DNA of 28,054 nt from DASZXJ01 sp035545895 (GTDB lineage Bacteria > Planctomycetota > Phycisphaerae > Tepidisphaerales > Tepidisphaeraceae). The DNA is taken from assembly GCA_035545895.1 (NCBI GenBank), contig DASZXJ010000118.1, positions 1 to 28,054 of the forward strand. The letters are read 5' to 3'. Within the stretch, counting starts at the first letter, position 1; the number at the start of each line of letters is the position of its first letter. This document shows, piece after piece, positions 1 to 8,040 of this stretch. The translations under genes and the position numbers were made by a program. Under the pieces are notes generated by a model that saw nothing but the letters and a program-made list of their open reading frames with translations, was not told where the DNA came from and made no database searches.

Positions 1-801
1 CATGATATTCAGGCAGCCGCACCTCTGGGCCAGCCGGCTGTCGTTCAAGGCTTCAAGGAAGGCAAGCCTGAACTCATAAAATCAATCCCGCGTGGCGATC
101 GCGAGCAAATCTTCATCCGGGCGATCATCTCGACCTATTCATCCAACGTGAACTCGGTCATCGACGCGCCCGATCCAAATTTTAAGACTTATATCCGGGA
201 TACTGCCGGCGGTTCGTCGGGCCCGACCATGGATGCCGCTCCTGGGGCAAGCGCAGACCAGTCCGGTGACGCTCAGCAGGGTGGTGGTGGAGATATCTTC
301 GCGCTTCCTACAGCACCGAGCACGCCGGGAGCAGCTGCGCGGCGAGGCTACGTGATTACGATCAAAGGAAGCTCCCCGAACAAAAACGCATATACTCTCA
401 TCCAACGAACGTTCTGTGAAAATCTGTTGAACATCAAGCCGACCGACAAGAACCCCAAGAAAGAATACCAGGTTGTCCGTGCCGTGCTGGCTAAAGCCAA
501 TTTCGTGAGAGAAGATGGTGTCCGGCTCGGCGAAATTCGCAATGCTTTCGACCAGATTCGCATTGAAAAAGCGCGGCGCCAGGCGATCGATTCGGGTACC
601 GGCACTGAAGCCCCCGTTCAAAAGTCGCTGCCACAGATCATGGGACCCAATGGCCAGCCAATCGAGGATCCCGCTCCATACATGGATCGGCTCGTTCCAG
701 GCGAAGACGTCCGCAATGATTTGGATTTCTCGGTCGTCATCGTGGTCATCCTGGATCCCCCGGCCCCAGCGCCTGCGACGCCAACGGCATTAGCACAATA
801 G
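1..801 (+). CDS. Partial PilN/GspL-like pilus or secretion assembly protein (3' part)
   Basis: The reading frame is open from base 1, so this is the C-terminal 266 residues of a gene that starts before the window; the first in-frame start-like codon (GTG at 148) is internal. Visible parts are a short helical segment, a Gly/Ser/Ala/Asp-rich linker (about residues 72-115), an alpha/beta stretch beginning GYVITIKGSS (about 116-185), a Pro-rich loop, a hydrophobic strand (DFSVVIVVILDPP) and an Ala/Pro tail. The strand-helix pattern after the linker, and the following PilO-like gene, recall the C-terminal ferredoxin-like domain of PilN/GspL. That similarity is judged by eye only. The downstream gene begins 15 bases after the stop, which suggests an operon. 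The gene is certain; the function is tentative. Confidence 0.6.
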   Translation, partial: HDIQAAAPLGQPAVVQGFKEGKPELIKSIPRGDREQIFIRAIISTYSSNVNSVIDAPDPNFKTYIRDTAGGSSGPTMDAAPGASADQSGDAQQGGGGDIFALPTAPSTPGAAARRGYVITIKGSSPNKNAYTLIQRTFCENLLNIKPTDKNPKKEYQVVRAVLAKANFVREDGVRLGEIRNAFDQIRIEKARRQAIDSGTGTEAPVQKSLPQIMGPNGQPIEDPAPYMDRLVPGEDVRNDLDFSVVIVVILDPPAPAPATPTALAQ

Positions 802-816
802 TTCGGAGCTCACATC

Positions 817-2097
817 ATGAAAAACATCCTTGAACTACTTAAAAAGAACCTGGTGAGCATCATATGCGGCATCGTGGCAATCGCGGCGGTCGTTGTCTAC
901 TACTCCGTCATCACCGGCAAATATCAACAGCTTCAGGCTGAAGCCACCAGCCACAGCGCCGATTTTAGTGCCATGAATTCCCTGCTCACCAAGGAACGCC
1001 ATCTGCCTCAACTCGCCCTGGAAGAAACCGAGGCCAAAAAACTGGATCGCTTTCCCACTCAGCCGGTGATCGATTGGGGAACCAACCTGATCAACCAGTT
1101 CAAGGCGGAAAAAGACGCCGTATATACTGCTGCGGTGAAATTGGTTCCCCGGCAGTTGTTGGTTCCCAATTCCCTGCCTACGGGTGGCACTGACATGGCG
1201 CTGACGTTCCGCGATCAATACAAGGCAACGATGAATCTCGCCCAGATCGACACGCGAGCAAACTCCTATCTCATCAAACTGATGAACGGTGTGTTTCTAC
1301 CTTCAACTCAGCAGACGGACGCTCGCAAACAGGAAGTCGAGCGGGCGATTCGCGCCAACGCAATTCCCTCCCCCACTGGAGGACCGGCACTCAATGCCGC
1401 GGAAATCGAGGCAGAAATAGGTCGCACCCTGCCTCATATTCCGGATGACATGCGTCGCGAGGCGGCGGAGAAAAATCAAGTGTACGTCGATCCAACTGCT
1501 TTTGAAATGCTTCAAAGCCTGGTGCCAAACAACACGACTCCGGAAACCTGGCAGATTTTTTCGGCCCAAATGGGCCTTTGGCTGCACGAAGATATTATTA
1601 ATTCAATTGCCGCGGCAAACAAGAATTCCAAAAACGTCATGGATTCTCCGGTGAAACATTTGATTAAGATCCGGGTTCCGCAGGACATGTTCAGGCCATA
1701 CTCGGCAGCAGCGCTCGCGAGCGTTACTCCAGCGAATGTTGACCCGGGACAGCCCATCACCAAGACCTACGGTTCGTTCAACTCCACCGGGCGAACAACC
1801 AATGGCCTGTATGACTGCATTCGCATTCAGCTTGTGGTGTACGCCGACGCCGAACAGGTTCCCTTGGTTTTACAGGAGTTGTCTCGCGGAAAATACATTA
1901 CCGTCACAAATTGCAGTGTGACGGCCGTTGATCCGGCGTTCAGGAAAACACAGGGTTATTATTATGGCGACAAACCGGTCGTGGAACTCGTGATCGACTG
2001 CGAAGATCTGGTCATGCGTGAATCGACCACCCCCTATATGCCGCCGGCTACGAGGGCGTCTTTAGGAATTCCTTCTCCACAACCGGCTGCGAAATAA
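817..2097 (+). CDS. PilO/GspM-like single-span membrane protein
   Basis: The protein has 426 residues, with an ATG preceded by GGAG about 8 bases upstream. It has a short Lys-rich cytoplasmic N-terminus, one membrane span at about residues 11-31, then a predicted coiled-coil or helical periplasmic region (KYQQLQAEATSHSADF onward). The C-terminal alpha/beta domain (about 330-400) has alternating strands such as IRIQLVVYAD and VVELVIDCED. This layout (short tail, one span, coiled coil, small ferredoxin-like domain) is that of PilO and GspM, which align the inner-membrane platform of type IV pili and type II secretion. At 426 residues it is about twice the usual PilO length, with a long helical insert between. 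It sits between the partial PilN-like gene and a third anchored protein, probably co-transcribed. The role is inferred from architecture and position. Confidence 0.55.
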   Translation: MKNILELLKKNLVSIICGIVAIAAVVVYYSVITGKYQQLQAEATSHSADFSAMNSLLTKERHLPQLALEETEAKKLDRFPTQPVIDWGTNLINQFKAEKDAVYTAAVKLVPRQLLVPNSLPTGGTDMALTFRDQYKATMNLAQIDTRANSYLIKLMNGVFLPSTQQTDARKQEVERAIRANAIPSPTGGPALNAAEIEAEIGRTLPHIPDDMRREAAEKNQVYVDPTAFEMLQSLVPNNTTPETWQIFSAQMGLWLHEDIINSIAAANKNSKNVMDSPVKHLIKIRVPQDMFRPYSAAALASVTPANVDPGQPITKTYGSFNSTGRTTNGLYDCIRIQLVVYADAEQVPLVLQELSRGKYITVTNCSVTAVDPAFRKTQGYYYGDKPVVELVIDCEDLVMRESTTPYMPPATRASLGIPSPQPAAK

Positions 2098-2149
2098 AGC
2101 AATGTCAGTGACGCGTTTTTTAACTTGAGACAACATTGTCGGGTGCACC

Positions 2150-3976
2150 ATGAAAAAGATTCTCGACCTGCTCGAACAAAAGGTTCAATGGCTGGCGCTG
2201 GCGCTGGGATTGGTTTACGTGCTTTACATGGCGTGGATCAATCTGATGGCCCCGCCCGTCAAGGTGACGGTAGCGCCGGGCCAGTCGCCAATGAGTCCCA
2301 GCGAAGTCGATCCGTTCATTTGGGACAAGATCGGCGCATCACTGGAAGTTAAGATCAACGAAACCGGTGTGCCGGCGGAAAAAATTGAAGTTCCCCACTA
2401 CGCCACGGCATTTGTCAATGCAATTAATTATGGCGGTAAGCGAGCAGATCCCTGGACTGAAGCTCTCGTACTGATCCCCCATGGCGATGTCCAATTGCCT
2501 GATGTCAATGCGCCCCAAATTGTCAACCCCGTCAAGGCGGCTTTGCAGCCATTCATTCCGGGGAATGGTCCGGTAGAAAAATTGCCCCAGATTCCGACAC
2601 CCAAAATGGTGGCTATCCGCACGGGATTGACTACGATCGCGCCACCTGGTGCAACTGCGGCAGCACCCAAGACGGGCGATGCGGCAGCAACCCCCGTGGC
2701 TGGCATTGATAAATGCTGGGTAACCGTGCGATTTGAAATTGACCCCACGCTCCTGGCCAAGGAGTGGGATGCCTGCAAGGTTCCCAAAACTTCCAGTGCC
2801 ACATCATTTATTCAGGTGGTTCTTGAAAGGCAGCAGGCTCAATCCGATGGTTCGTGGGGCAAGGAGACCGTCATTGCTCCATTGAGCATGCATACCCCTC
2901 CCGCATATCCACCCGCCACGGCCTCGCCAGGTACAAAATACACTTATCTCAAATGGGCAGGCGAACATACATTGCAGATTTTACAGCCCCAATTTTTTAC
3001 AAAATTAAAGGGCGATGACTGGGGCGTGCCCGGGGAGGAAATCGTTGCCGCCGCAGGTCAGCCGGCGTTTAGAGCTGAAGACTATGTTGCCTGGGACGAT
3101 GCCCGGATACTTTCCTCTGGATTTACTCCCCAGCAAAGGACAGCGATTTATCTGGCGAAGAAGGCGGCCGCGAAACAGGCGGCGCCGCCAGTTGGACCCC
3201 GCGGAGGCGGTCCACGCGGCGGTGGAGCGCGCGGAGCCCGGGGATTCGCACCGAATGATCCATCACGGCCTATACAATATCAGCCTGCCGATCCGGGTGA
3301 TGCCGATCAGCCGGCAGAACAGCCACAACAACCACCCCAAGGGGCTGCCCCTAGCAATCAAGGACTTGTTACGGAGGGCAATGGGAAATTTGCCTTCCCA
3401 TCCGGCGAATTTGACCCCCACCAATGGAAAAATGTTGGGCCCATCATCGGATGGGCGCACGATGATACAGCCGAGCCTGGCGCCACTTACCGATATCGCG
3501 TCAGCTATAAAATGAAGAATCCCGTCTTCACCGCTCTGACGGCGGTTAAGAATCGCGCGCTCGCGGAAGTCATGGCATTGGAAAGCGCTGCCAGCGAGTG
3601 GTCGGATTCAATCGATGTTGCTTCCACCATCAGCTTCTTCATTGCATCGGGTCAGTCCCGCACGGGCACATTTACCGTGCATGTATTCCGCTGGAAAGGC
3701 GGTGAACCCAAGGGCAAGGTCTTTACGGTTGCGCCCGGCGATGCGATTGGCTCAGTGGACGGCGAAGTGGATTACGCCACCGGATGGACCGCGGTCGATG
3801 TCCGCAACGATCCCAGCCATAACGACGAACAGTACATGCTCTTGCTCGATCCTCAAGGCACGTTGCGAACCCGGGAGTTGAAAAAGGATACGACGGATCC
3901 CAGGTTCCTTAAGCTCAAGGACCAATCCAGTGCTCCGCCCCCCGCGGCAGGAGCGGCTGCGTTGCCGGCAAACTGA
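2150..3976 (+). CDS. Membrane-anchored protein with Gly/Arg-rich linker, pilus/secretion cluster
   Basis: The protein has 608 residues and I do not recognise its family. It starts 52 bases after the PilO-like gene with a weak ribosome site. The N-terminus, MKKILDLLEQKVQWL, resembles the start of the preceding gene and leads into one membrane span (about 13-33). Next comes a beta-rich region (about 190-280, strands around WVTVRFEID and TLQILQPQF). A Gly/Arg-rich linker at 348-365 contains two RGGG units, and an acidic Gln/Pro-rich stretch follows to about 400. The second beta domain (about 440-510) has YRYRVSYKMKNPVF and SEWSDSIDVAST, similar to a fibronectin-III-like fold. The tail is Ala/Pro-rich. 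The topology suggests a periplasmic partner of the two upstream proteins, filling the place PilP or GspC has elsewhere. It converges on ychF with a 6-base gap. Confidence 0.5.
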   Translation: MKKILDLLEQKVQWLALALGLVYVLYMAWINLMAPPVKVTVAPGQSPMSPSEVDPFIWDKIGASLEVKINETGVPAEKIEVPHYATAFVNAINYGGKRADPWTEALVLIPHGDVQLPDVNAPQIVNPVKAALQPFIPGNGPVEKLPQIPTPKMVAIRTGLTTIAPPGATAAAPKTGDAAATPVAGIDKCWVTVRFEIDPTLLAKEWDACKVPKTSSATSFIQVVLERQQAQSDGSWGKETVIAPLSMHTPPAYPPATASPGTKYTYLKWAGEHTLQILQPQFFTKLKGDDWGVPGEEIVAAAGQPAFRAEDYVAWDDARILSSGFTPQQRTAIYLAKKAAAKQAAPPVGPRGGGPRGGGARGARGFAPNDPSRPIQYQPADPGDADQPAEQPQQPPQGAAPSNQGLVTEGNGKFAFPSGEFDPHQWKNVGPIIGWAHDDTAEPGATYRYRVSYKMKNPVFTALTAVKNRALAEVMALESAASEWSDSIDVASTISFFIASGQSRTGTFTVHVFRWKGGEPKGKVFTVAPGDAIGSVDGEVDYATGWTAVDVRNDPSHNDEQYMLLLDPQGTLRTRELKKDTTDPRFLKLKDQSSAPPPAAGAAALPAN

Positions 3977-3982
3977 CCGGAC

Positions 3983-5077
3983 TTACACATTGAAAAGGAA
4001 ATGCGTGACGTCGCCGTCCTGCATGACGTAATTCTTTCCTTCGACCCTTAGCTTTCCAGCCTGCTTGATGGCGGCCTCGGTTTTGAATTGCTTCAAGTCA
4101 GCAATGCCGTAGATTTCGGCGCGAATGAATCCCCGCTCAAAATCGGTGTGAATCGTTCCCGCTGCCTGCGGTGCGGTGGCGCCGATTGGAATGGTCCAGG
4201 CGCGAATCTCCGTCGGGCCGGCAGTGAAGAAGCTGTGTAAATTGAGCAATCGATACGCTTCCCGCGCCAATGACGCCAGGGCCGGCTCTTGCAAACCCAG
4301 ACTTTGCAGCATTTCATTGCGGTCGGCCTCTTCCAGCTCGGAAAGTTCCGCTTCAAGCTTGCCGCAAAGCGGGACGACCGCCCCACCCTCCTGGGCGGCG
4401 CGCTCTCGCACTTTCATGACAAGCGCGCCTTCGCCTCGAGCATCGTCCTCATCGACGTTGGCCACATATAACACCTTTTTTGCGGTGATCAGGCCAAGCC
4501 CTTTGAGAACCTTTCTTTCATCGGGCGAGAACTCCAACTGCCGCACGGGTTTGCCTTGATCCAATTGAGCCTGAGCGCGCTTGAGCACTTCAACCCGCGC
4601 TGCGGCGTCCTTGTCGCCGCTGCGCGCCATGCGCTGAGATTTATCGAGGGAACTGCTGACCGTCTCCAGGTCCGCCAACGCCAGTTCAACATCAATGGTT
4701 TCAATATCACGGATCGGATCAACCGAACCTTCGACGTGAATGATATCGCCTCCGGCAAAACAACGTACCACGTGAAGAATCGCATCGACTTCGCGAATAT
4801 GGGACAGAAACTTATTGCCCAATCCTTCACCGCTGCTCGCGCCGCGAACGATTCCGGCGATATCAACGATTCGCACAGCCGCGGGAACGATTTTCTCGGT
4901 TTCCATGAACTGATTGATCAGTTTCAACCGTGAATCCGGCACGGCCACGACACCCACATTGGGCTCGATCGTGGCAAACGGATAATTTGCCGCCAGCGCT
5001 CCGGCTGCCGTTAATGCGTTAAAAATCGTGCTTTTCCCAACGTTGGGCAACCCAACAATTCCAACTTCCAATGACAT
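3983..5077 (-). CDS. ychF: Redox-regulated ATPase YchF (OLA1 family)
   Basis: The protein has 364 residues, the usual YchF length of about 363. It is an Obg-related P-loop NTPase that prefers ATP and associates with ribosomes. The P-loop is GLPNVGKS at 9-16, G3 is DIAG at 72-75, and the G4 position reads NVDE at 207-210 instead of NKxD, the family feature linked to ATP preference. A coiled-coil insert follows (about 140-195), and the C-terminal TGS domain (about 280-363) includes FFTAGPTEIRAWTIPIG and GDVTHFLFNV. I chose the ATG giving MSLEVGIVGLP; an upstream ATG would add 19 residues not seen in the family. No Shine-Dalgarno precedes the chosen start, and a TATAGT box lies only 9 bases upstream, so a leaderless transcript is possible. 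Identification is certain. Confidence 0.96.
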   Translation of the reverse strand: MSLEVGIVGLPNVGKSTIFNALTAAGALAANYPFATIEPNVGVVAVPDSRLKLINQFMETEKIVPAAVRIVDIAGIVRGASSGEGLGNKFLSHIREVDAILHVVRCFAGGDIIHVEGSVDPIRDIETIDVELALADLETVSSSLDKSQRMARSGDKDAAARVEVLKRAQAQLDQGKPVRQLEFSPDERKVLKGLGLITAKKVLYVANVDEDDARGEGALVMKVRERAAQEGGAVVPLCGKLEAELSELEEADRNEMLQSLGLQEPALASLAREAYRLLNLHSFFTAGPTEIRAWTIPIGATAPQAAGTIHTDFERGFIRAEIYGIADLKQFKTEAAIKQAGKLRVEGKNYVMQDGDVTHFLFNV

Positions 5078-5086
5078 AGGCGGAAT

Positions 5087-5092
5087 ACTATA
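5087..5092 (-). promoter_or_regulatory. Possible -10 box of ychF (near-leaderless start)
   Basis: On the minus strand TATAGT ends 9 bases before the ychF ATG, which would put the transcription start within about three bases of the start codon. No convincing -35 hexamer is seen at 16-18 bases upstream. No Shine-Dalgarno-like sequence lies in between. This is a motif match only. Confidence 0.3.
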
Positions 5093-5185
5093 CGCGCTAA
5101 ACTCACGGTATGCGATGCCCCAATATAAGAGCACATACGGACATCAGTCAGCAAGCCGAGCCCCCCGGTTTGTACGGAGAATTTC

Positions 5186-5299
5186 GGTACTGGTGCAGTT
5201 TGAAGAAAAAGGAAAGTTTATTGTGACATGGGCTTTCCAGCTCATGCGATAGCCTGCACGGCCTGGAAAGGCCGTGTCACATCAAACTGCACCAGTACC
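5186..5299. repeat. Long double inverted-repeat element between carA and ychF
   Basis: The outer arms ggtactggtgcagtttga (5186-5203) and its perfect 18-base complement (5282-5299) enclose a second pair, 5222-5240 and 5263-5281, which matches at 17 of 19 positions. The two right arms abut, while the left arms are separated by a purine-rich 18-base bulge (5204-5221). The central loop is about 22 bases. Beyond the outer arms, gaatttc-like bases are partly complementary, and the right side runs into the carA stop codon. There is no T-tract, so it is not an ordinary terminator. It could be a MITE or REP-like palindrome, or a structured 3' UTR. No second copy is seen in the window. Confidence 0.75.
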
Positions 5300-5305
5300 A
5301 GAATT

Positions 5306-6481
5306 TCAATCCCGCATGGCTTGCAGTTCTTTCAATCGCGCGCCGCTTGGCGGTTTTTTGGTCTTCATCATTTCAACGAACGCATCAAACAGGTACGCCG
5401 CATCGTGAGGCCCCGGGCTGGCCTCGGGGTGGTATTGAACACTGAACACCGGCAATGTCTTGTGGCGAAAACCCTCAACCGTGTTGTCGTTCAAATTGAT
5501 GTGCGTGACCACGCCGCCCTTTTCTTCCAGTGACTTCTGATCGACTGCAAAGCCGTGATTCTGGCTGGTGATTTCAACCCGCCCCGTGTCGAGATTCTTG
5601 ACCGGCTGATTGCCGCCCCGATGACCAAATTTCAATTTATAAGTGCTGGCGCCAATCGCGCGACCCAGCAACTGATGGCCGAGGCAGATGCCGAATATCG
5701 GAACCTTGCCCAGCGTCCCAATCAGCGGCTTGACCGCATAATCGAGGGCAGCCGGATCGCCGGGACCGTTGCTGACAAACAGCCCATCTGGTTGGTGTTT
5801 CAGTATCTCCTCAGCGCTGCTTTCAGGCGGTAAGACCGTGACCTTGACTCCGCGCTGACTGAAATGCCGGAGGATGTTGTGTTTCGCACCACAGTCGAGC
5901 GCAACCACGTGCAAACCATCGCCTCGTTCGACTTTGCCGATGCTCCACTCACCCTGATCCTGATTCCAGGCATAACTTTTATCCGGCTTGACTGATTTGA
6001 CCCAATCGGCGCCGAGCATTTCCTTGCCGGTCCGAGCCCGGGAAACCAGTTGCGCATCGTCCAGAATCTCCGTGGAAAGGATTCCACGCATGGCTCCTGT
6101 GATGCGAATTTTTCGCACCAGCGCTCGCGTATCAATCCCTTCAATTCCAATGATCTTGTTGCGAGCCAGATATTCATCGAGCGTCATACCCGACCGCCAG
6201 TTCGAGGCAATTGGGGACAATTCCTTGATGACAAATCCCCCCACGTGGGGCTGACGACTTTCGACATCCTCGGTGTTGATTCCATAGTTACCGATCAACG
6301 GGTAGGTCATCGTGACGATCTGCCCCTTGTAGGAAGGGTCTGTCAGGATTTCCTGATAGCCAGTCATGGAGGTATTGAAAACGACCTCACCTTCGGAAGT
6401 TCCGGAAGCTCCAAATGCTCGGCCGGTAAAGACAGTTCCATCTTCCAAGGCCAATTTCGCGGGCGGGCGAGGAGTGCTCAT
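5306..6481 (-). CDS. carA: Carbamoyl-phosphate synthase small (glutaminase) subunit
   Basis: The protein has 391 residues. CarA hydrolyses glutamine and channels ammonia to CarB for carbamoyl phosphate, feeding arginine and pyrimidine synthesis. The N-terminal CPSase small-chain domain (about 7-140) has FNTSMTGYQEILTDPSY and ESRQPHVGG. The class I amidotransferase domain (about 190-375) carries the nucleophile Cys266 in GICLGHQLLG, His351 and Glu353 in HPEASPGPHDA, and the SNGPGDP loop. The start giving MSTPRPPAKLALEDG was chosen because a 68-residue upstream extension is non-conserved and runs through intergenic hairpins. No Shine-Dalgarno is present, and TATAAT lies 10 bases before the ATG. 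carB is not in the window. The inverted-repeat element begins 6 bases after the stop. Confidence 0.97.
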   Translation of the reverse strand: MSTPRPPAKLALEDGTVFTGRAFGASGTSEGEVVFNTSMTGYQEILTDPSYKGQIVTMTYPLIGNYGINTEDVESRQPHVGGFVIKELSPIASNWRSGMTLDEYLARNKIIGIEGIDTRALVRKIRITGAMRGILSTEILDDAQLVSRARTGKEMLGADWVKSVKPDKSYAWNQDQGEWSIGKVERGDGLHVVALDCGAKHNILRHFSQRGVKVTVLPPESSAEEILKHQPDGLFVSNGPGDPAALDYAVKPLIGTLGKVPIFGICLGHQLLGRAIGASTYKLKFGHRGGNQPVKNLDTGRVEITSQNHGFAVDQKSLEEKGGVVTHINLNDNTVEGFRHKTLPVFSVQYHPEASPGPHDAAYLFDAFVEMMKTKKPPSGARLKELQAMRD

Positions 6482-6546
6482 GGGGGTGCGAATTATAGTC
6501 AAAGCAATGCCCGATGCCACCGGCAGGGAATTTCTAATGCACCCCC
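6482..6546. repeat. Inverted repeat flanking the carA promoter
   Basis: The arms gggggtgc (6482-6489) and gcaccccc (6539-6546) are perfectly complementary and enclose the TATAAT box. Inner bases partly extend the match (ctataattc against attag). The proximal arm touches the carA start codon. It could be an operator or, in a longer transcript, a stem hiding the start. An 8-base match at this spacing could also be chance. Confidence 0.3.
6492..6497 (-). promoter_or_regulatory. Probable -10 box of carA
   Basis: A perfect TATAAT lies on the minus strand 10 bases before the carA ATG. The predicted transcript would have a leader of only about 3-4 bases. The -35 region is weak. The box lies between the arms of an 8-base inverted repeat (gggggtgc at 6482-6489 and gcaccccc at 6539-6546). 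Confidence 0.45.
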
Positions 6547-6613
6547 GGGGACGTGCCGATAACCAAGGTATGGCTGTGGGTCTTCGGCCGTTATGGCCGA
6601 GCAGCCTGATTGG

Positions 6614-6647
6614 GGGCCGGTGTAACGGCGAGCACCGGCCCTTTTTT
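6614..6647 (+). terminator. Rho-independent terminator hairpin, plus strand, no upstream gene
   Basis: The perfect 9-base GC-rich stem gggccggtg (6614-6622) and caccggccc (6633-6641), with a 10-base loop, is followed directly by six T residues (6642-6647). A smaller hairpin, TCGGCC/GGCCGA, lies just upstream at about 6584-6600. On the minus strand there is no T-tract, so it does not serve the flanking minus-strand genes. It would end a plus-strand transcript arising within or antisense to carA. It may also be a dispersed palindromic repeat. Confidence 0.5.
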
Positions 6648-6789
6648 GTTGCGCCGAATAAGCCCCAATGCTCCGTACCGCGCATTTACATTTGAGGCCA
6701 AGGCTCCGCTCATTCCGCGCTTCCCGTGAAAATTCCAGTAGTGGGTCAGCTTGAGATTGATTCATTTAAAATCTGATTCGTCCCTATAC

Positions 6790-8040
6790 TCAATGATCCG
6801 GTGAAATCGATTTGGGATCAAACTTGAGAAACGCCGGTTCGATCCAGTTCAGTCTGTCCTGCACATCGTAATTCTGCCCGTAATCCACTTCCAGCGATAA
6901 TGTTTTATGCCCAGTCACGGAAATGACCACCGGCTGGGAAATTTTGCCCGAGCGAACGTCGCCGGCCTCGTGGACAACCTGGCCGTCGAGCTTGATGCGA
7001 ACGGTCACATTGGCGTATGGCCAGTCACCTGAGATTGCATATTGCGTTCGAAACGCCTGCGCTGAAGGATCGATCGGAAAAGACAAAAGCGAGTATGCGT
7101 GAACACCGATGCCTCTGGAATAAATCCGATCTTCAAAGCGAATGGGTTCACCGTCCACGGCCCGATCCATTCGGGCAGGCCATGACAGTTCCAAGAAAGC
7201 GCGGCTAACCGATTCCGTGGGAGTCAAAGAGGAAAGCCACACGACCGGACCGTCAACCTGTTCGATGGAATTGACCGCCAGACTGGAAACCGATCGTGAA
7301 GTCCCATCCGGCATCGCGAGCGTCATCTTGTCACCGGTCAGTTGAACGGATGTCACAGTCATCGTCGAGCCATCAGCAAGTCCAACTCGAAACGCGCGCG
7401 CCCGAGGAACCGAATTGGTTGCAGGCGTTCCGACGGCTGCGAACGACACCCGGCGAATGCTGACGAGGGGCACGCTTGTTGAATCGCCGGTGGCCGACTG
7501 TATTCTCACGTTGGCATCGTCGATGCCTGCAATAATCCCCCGCATGACGTCGCCATTGACCAGAGTCACAACATCTTCGGTCGCTGTCGCACCTTGAGGC
7601 GCGACATCGGCCTCCCCTGACCGCGCAATGGCGCGAATCGAATTAAGCGGCAGGCTGACTTTTCCCAGCAGTGCATTTTCCCAAAGAAGATTTTCGCCCT
7701 GGGTGGATTGCGGTTGGCCGGGCAACTGATCGCCTCCGGCGAACACCGCAACAAACCTGCCCGTGTTCTGAAGGCGAGAATCCATCTTCTGAATCCGCAG
7801 AAAGTGGTTCATGCTGATCTTCTGTTCACGATCGGAAACCGAAATCCCGATGCTGTCGGCGTCCAGGGCGCGAAGGGTTGCGCGCTGGGAGCGAAAATCG
7901 GTGGTTGTCAGAAGCCAATTGTCCTGGCCCCGGCCAACAGCGCTGCACAGGAGCAGGAACACCGCCATCCAGCGCATGATTTCCGTTTGATTGTTCGCGA
8001 AATTCGGTATTCGCCCGGCGCGCGTTTGAAGAGATTTCAT
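6790..8040 (-). CDS. Secreted NPCBM-domain protein
   Basis: The protein has 416 residues. A signal peptide (MRWMAVFLLLCSAVGRGQ at about 22-39) points to export. The middle region (about 40-260) contains repeated beta elements with ALDADSIGIS, LVNGDVMRGIIAGID and LADGSTMTVTSV, resembling small SH3-like repeats. The C-terminal NPCBM/NEW2 jelly-roll (about 267-407) has IYSRGIGVHAYSLLSFPID and LDGQVVHEAGDV; this domain often binds carbohydrate in glycosidases and planctomycete surface proteins. No catalytic domain is present. The ATG at 8040 overlaps the TGA of the upstream gene (ATGA) and is preceded by AAGGGG, indicating translational coupling. An internal ATG at 7977 would place the signal peptide at the extreme N-terminus and is a real alternative. 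It is the last gene of the operon-like run. Confidence 0.85.
   Translation of the reverse strand: MKSLQTRAGRIPNFANNQTEIMRWMAVFLLLCSAVGRGQDNWLLTTTDFRSQRATLRALDADSIGISVSDREQKISMNHFLRIQKMDSRLQNTGRFVAVFAGGDQLPGQPQSTQGENLLWENALLGKVSLPLNSIRAIARSGEADVAPQGATATEDVVTLVNGDVMRGIIAGIDDANVRIQSATGDSTSVPLVSIRRVSFAAVGTPATNSVPRARAFRVGLADGSTMTVTSVQLTGDKMTLAMPDGTSRSVSSLAVNSIEQVDGPVVWLSSLTPTESVSRAFLELSWPARMDRAVDGEPIRFEDRIYSRGIGVHAYSLLSFPIDPSAQAFRTQYAISGDWPYANVTVRIKLDGQVVHEAGDVRSGKISQPVVISVTGHKTLSLEVDYGQNYDVQDRLNWIEPAFLKFDPKSISPDH

Larger units (their letters stand above)
6482..6789. other. 308-base intergenic region between carA and the NPCBM gene
   Basis: This region holds the carA promoter box, the gggggtgc inverted repeat, two tandem hairpins and a plus-strand terminator. 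I see no convincing coding sequence: an 88-codon minus-strand frame (6499-6765) runs through the hairpins and shows no family signature. The stretch 6650-6789 shows nothing further I can name. Confidence 0.6.

Noticed and set aside
6482..6685. 68-residue N-terminal extension of CarA
   Set aside because: It has no similarity to the family and would read through the promoter box, the hairpins and the terminator.
6499..6765. 88-codon minus-strand frame upstream of carA
   Set aside because: It has no ribosome site or family motif and runs through palindromic DNA.
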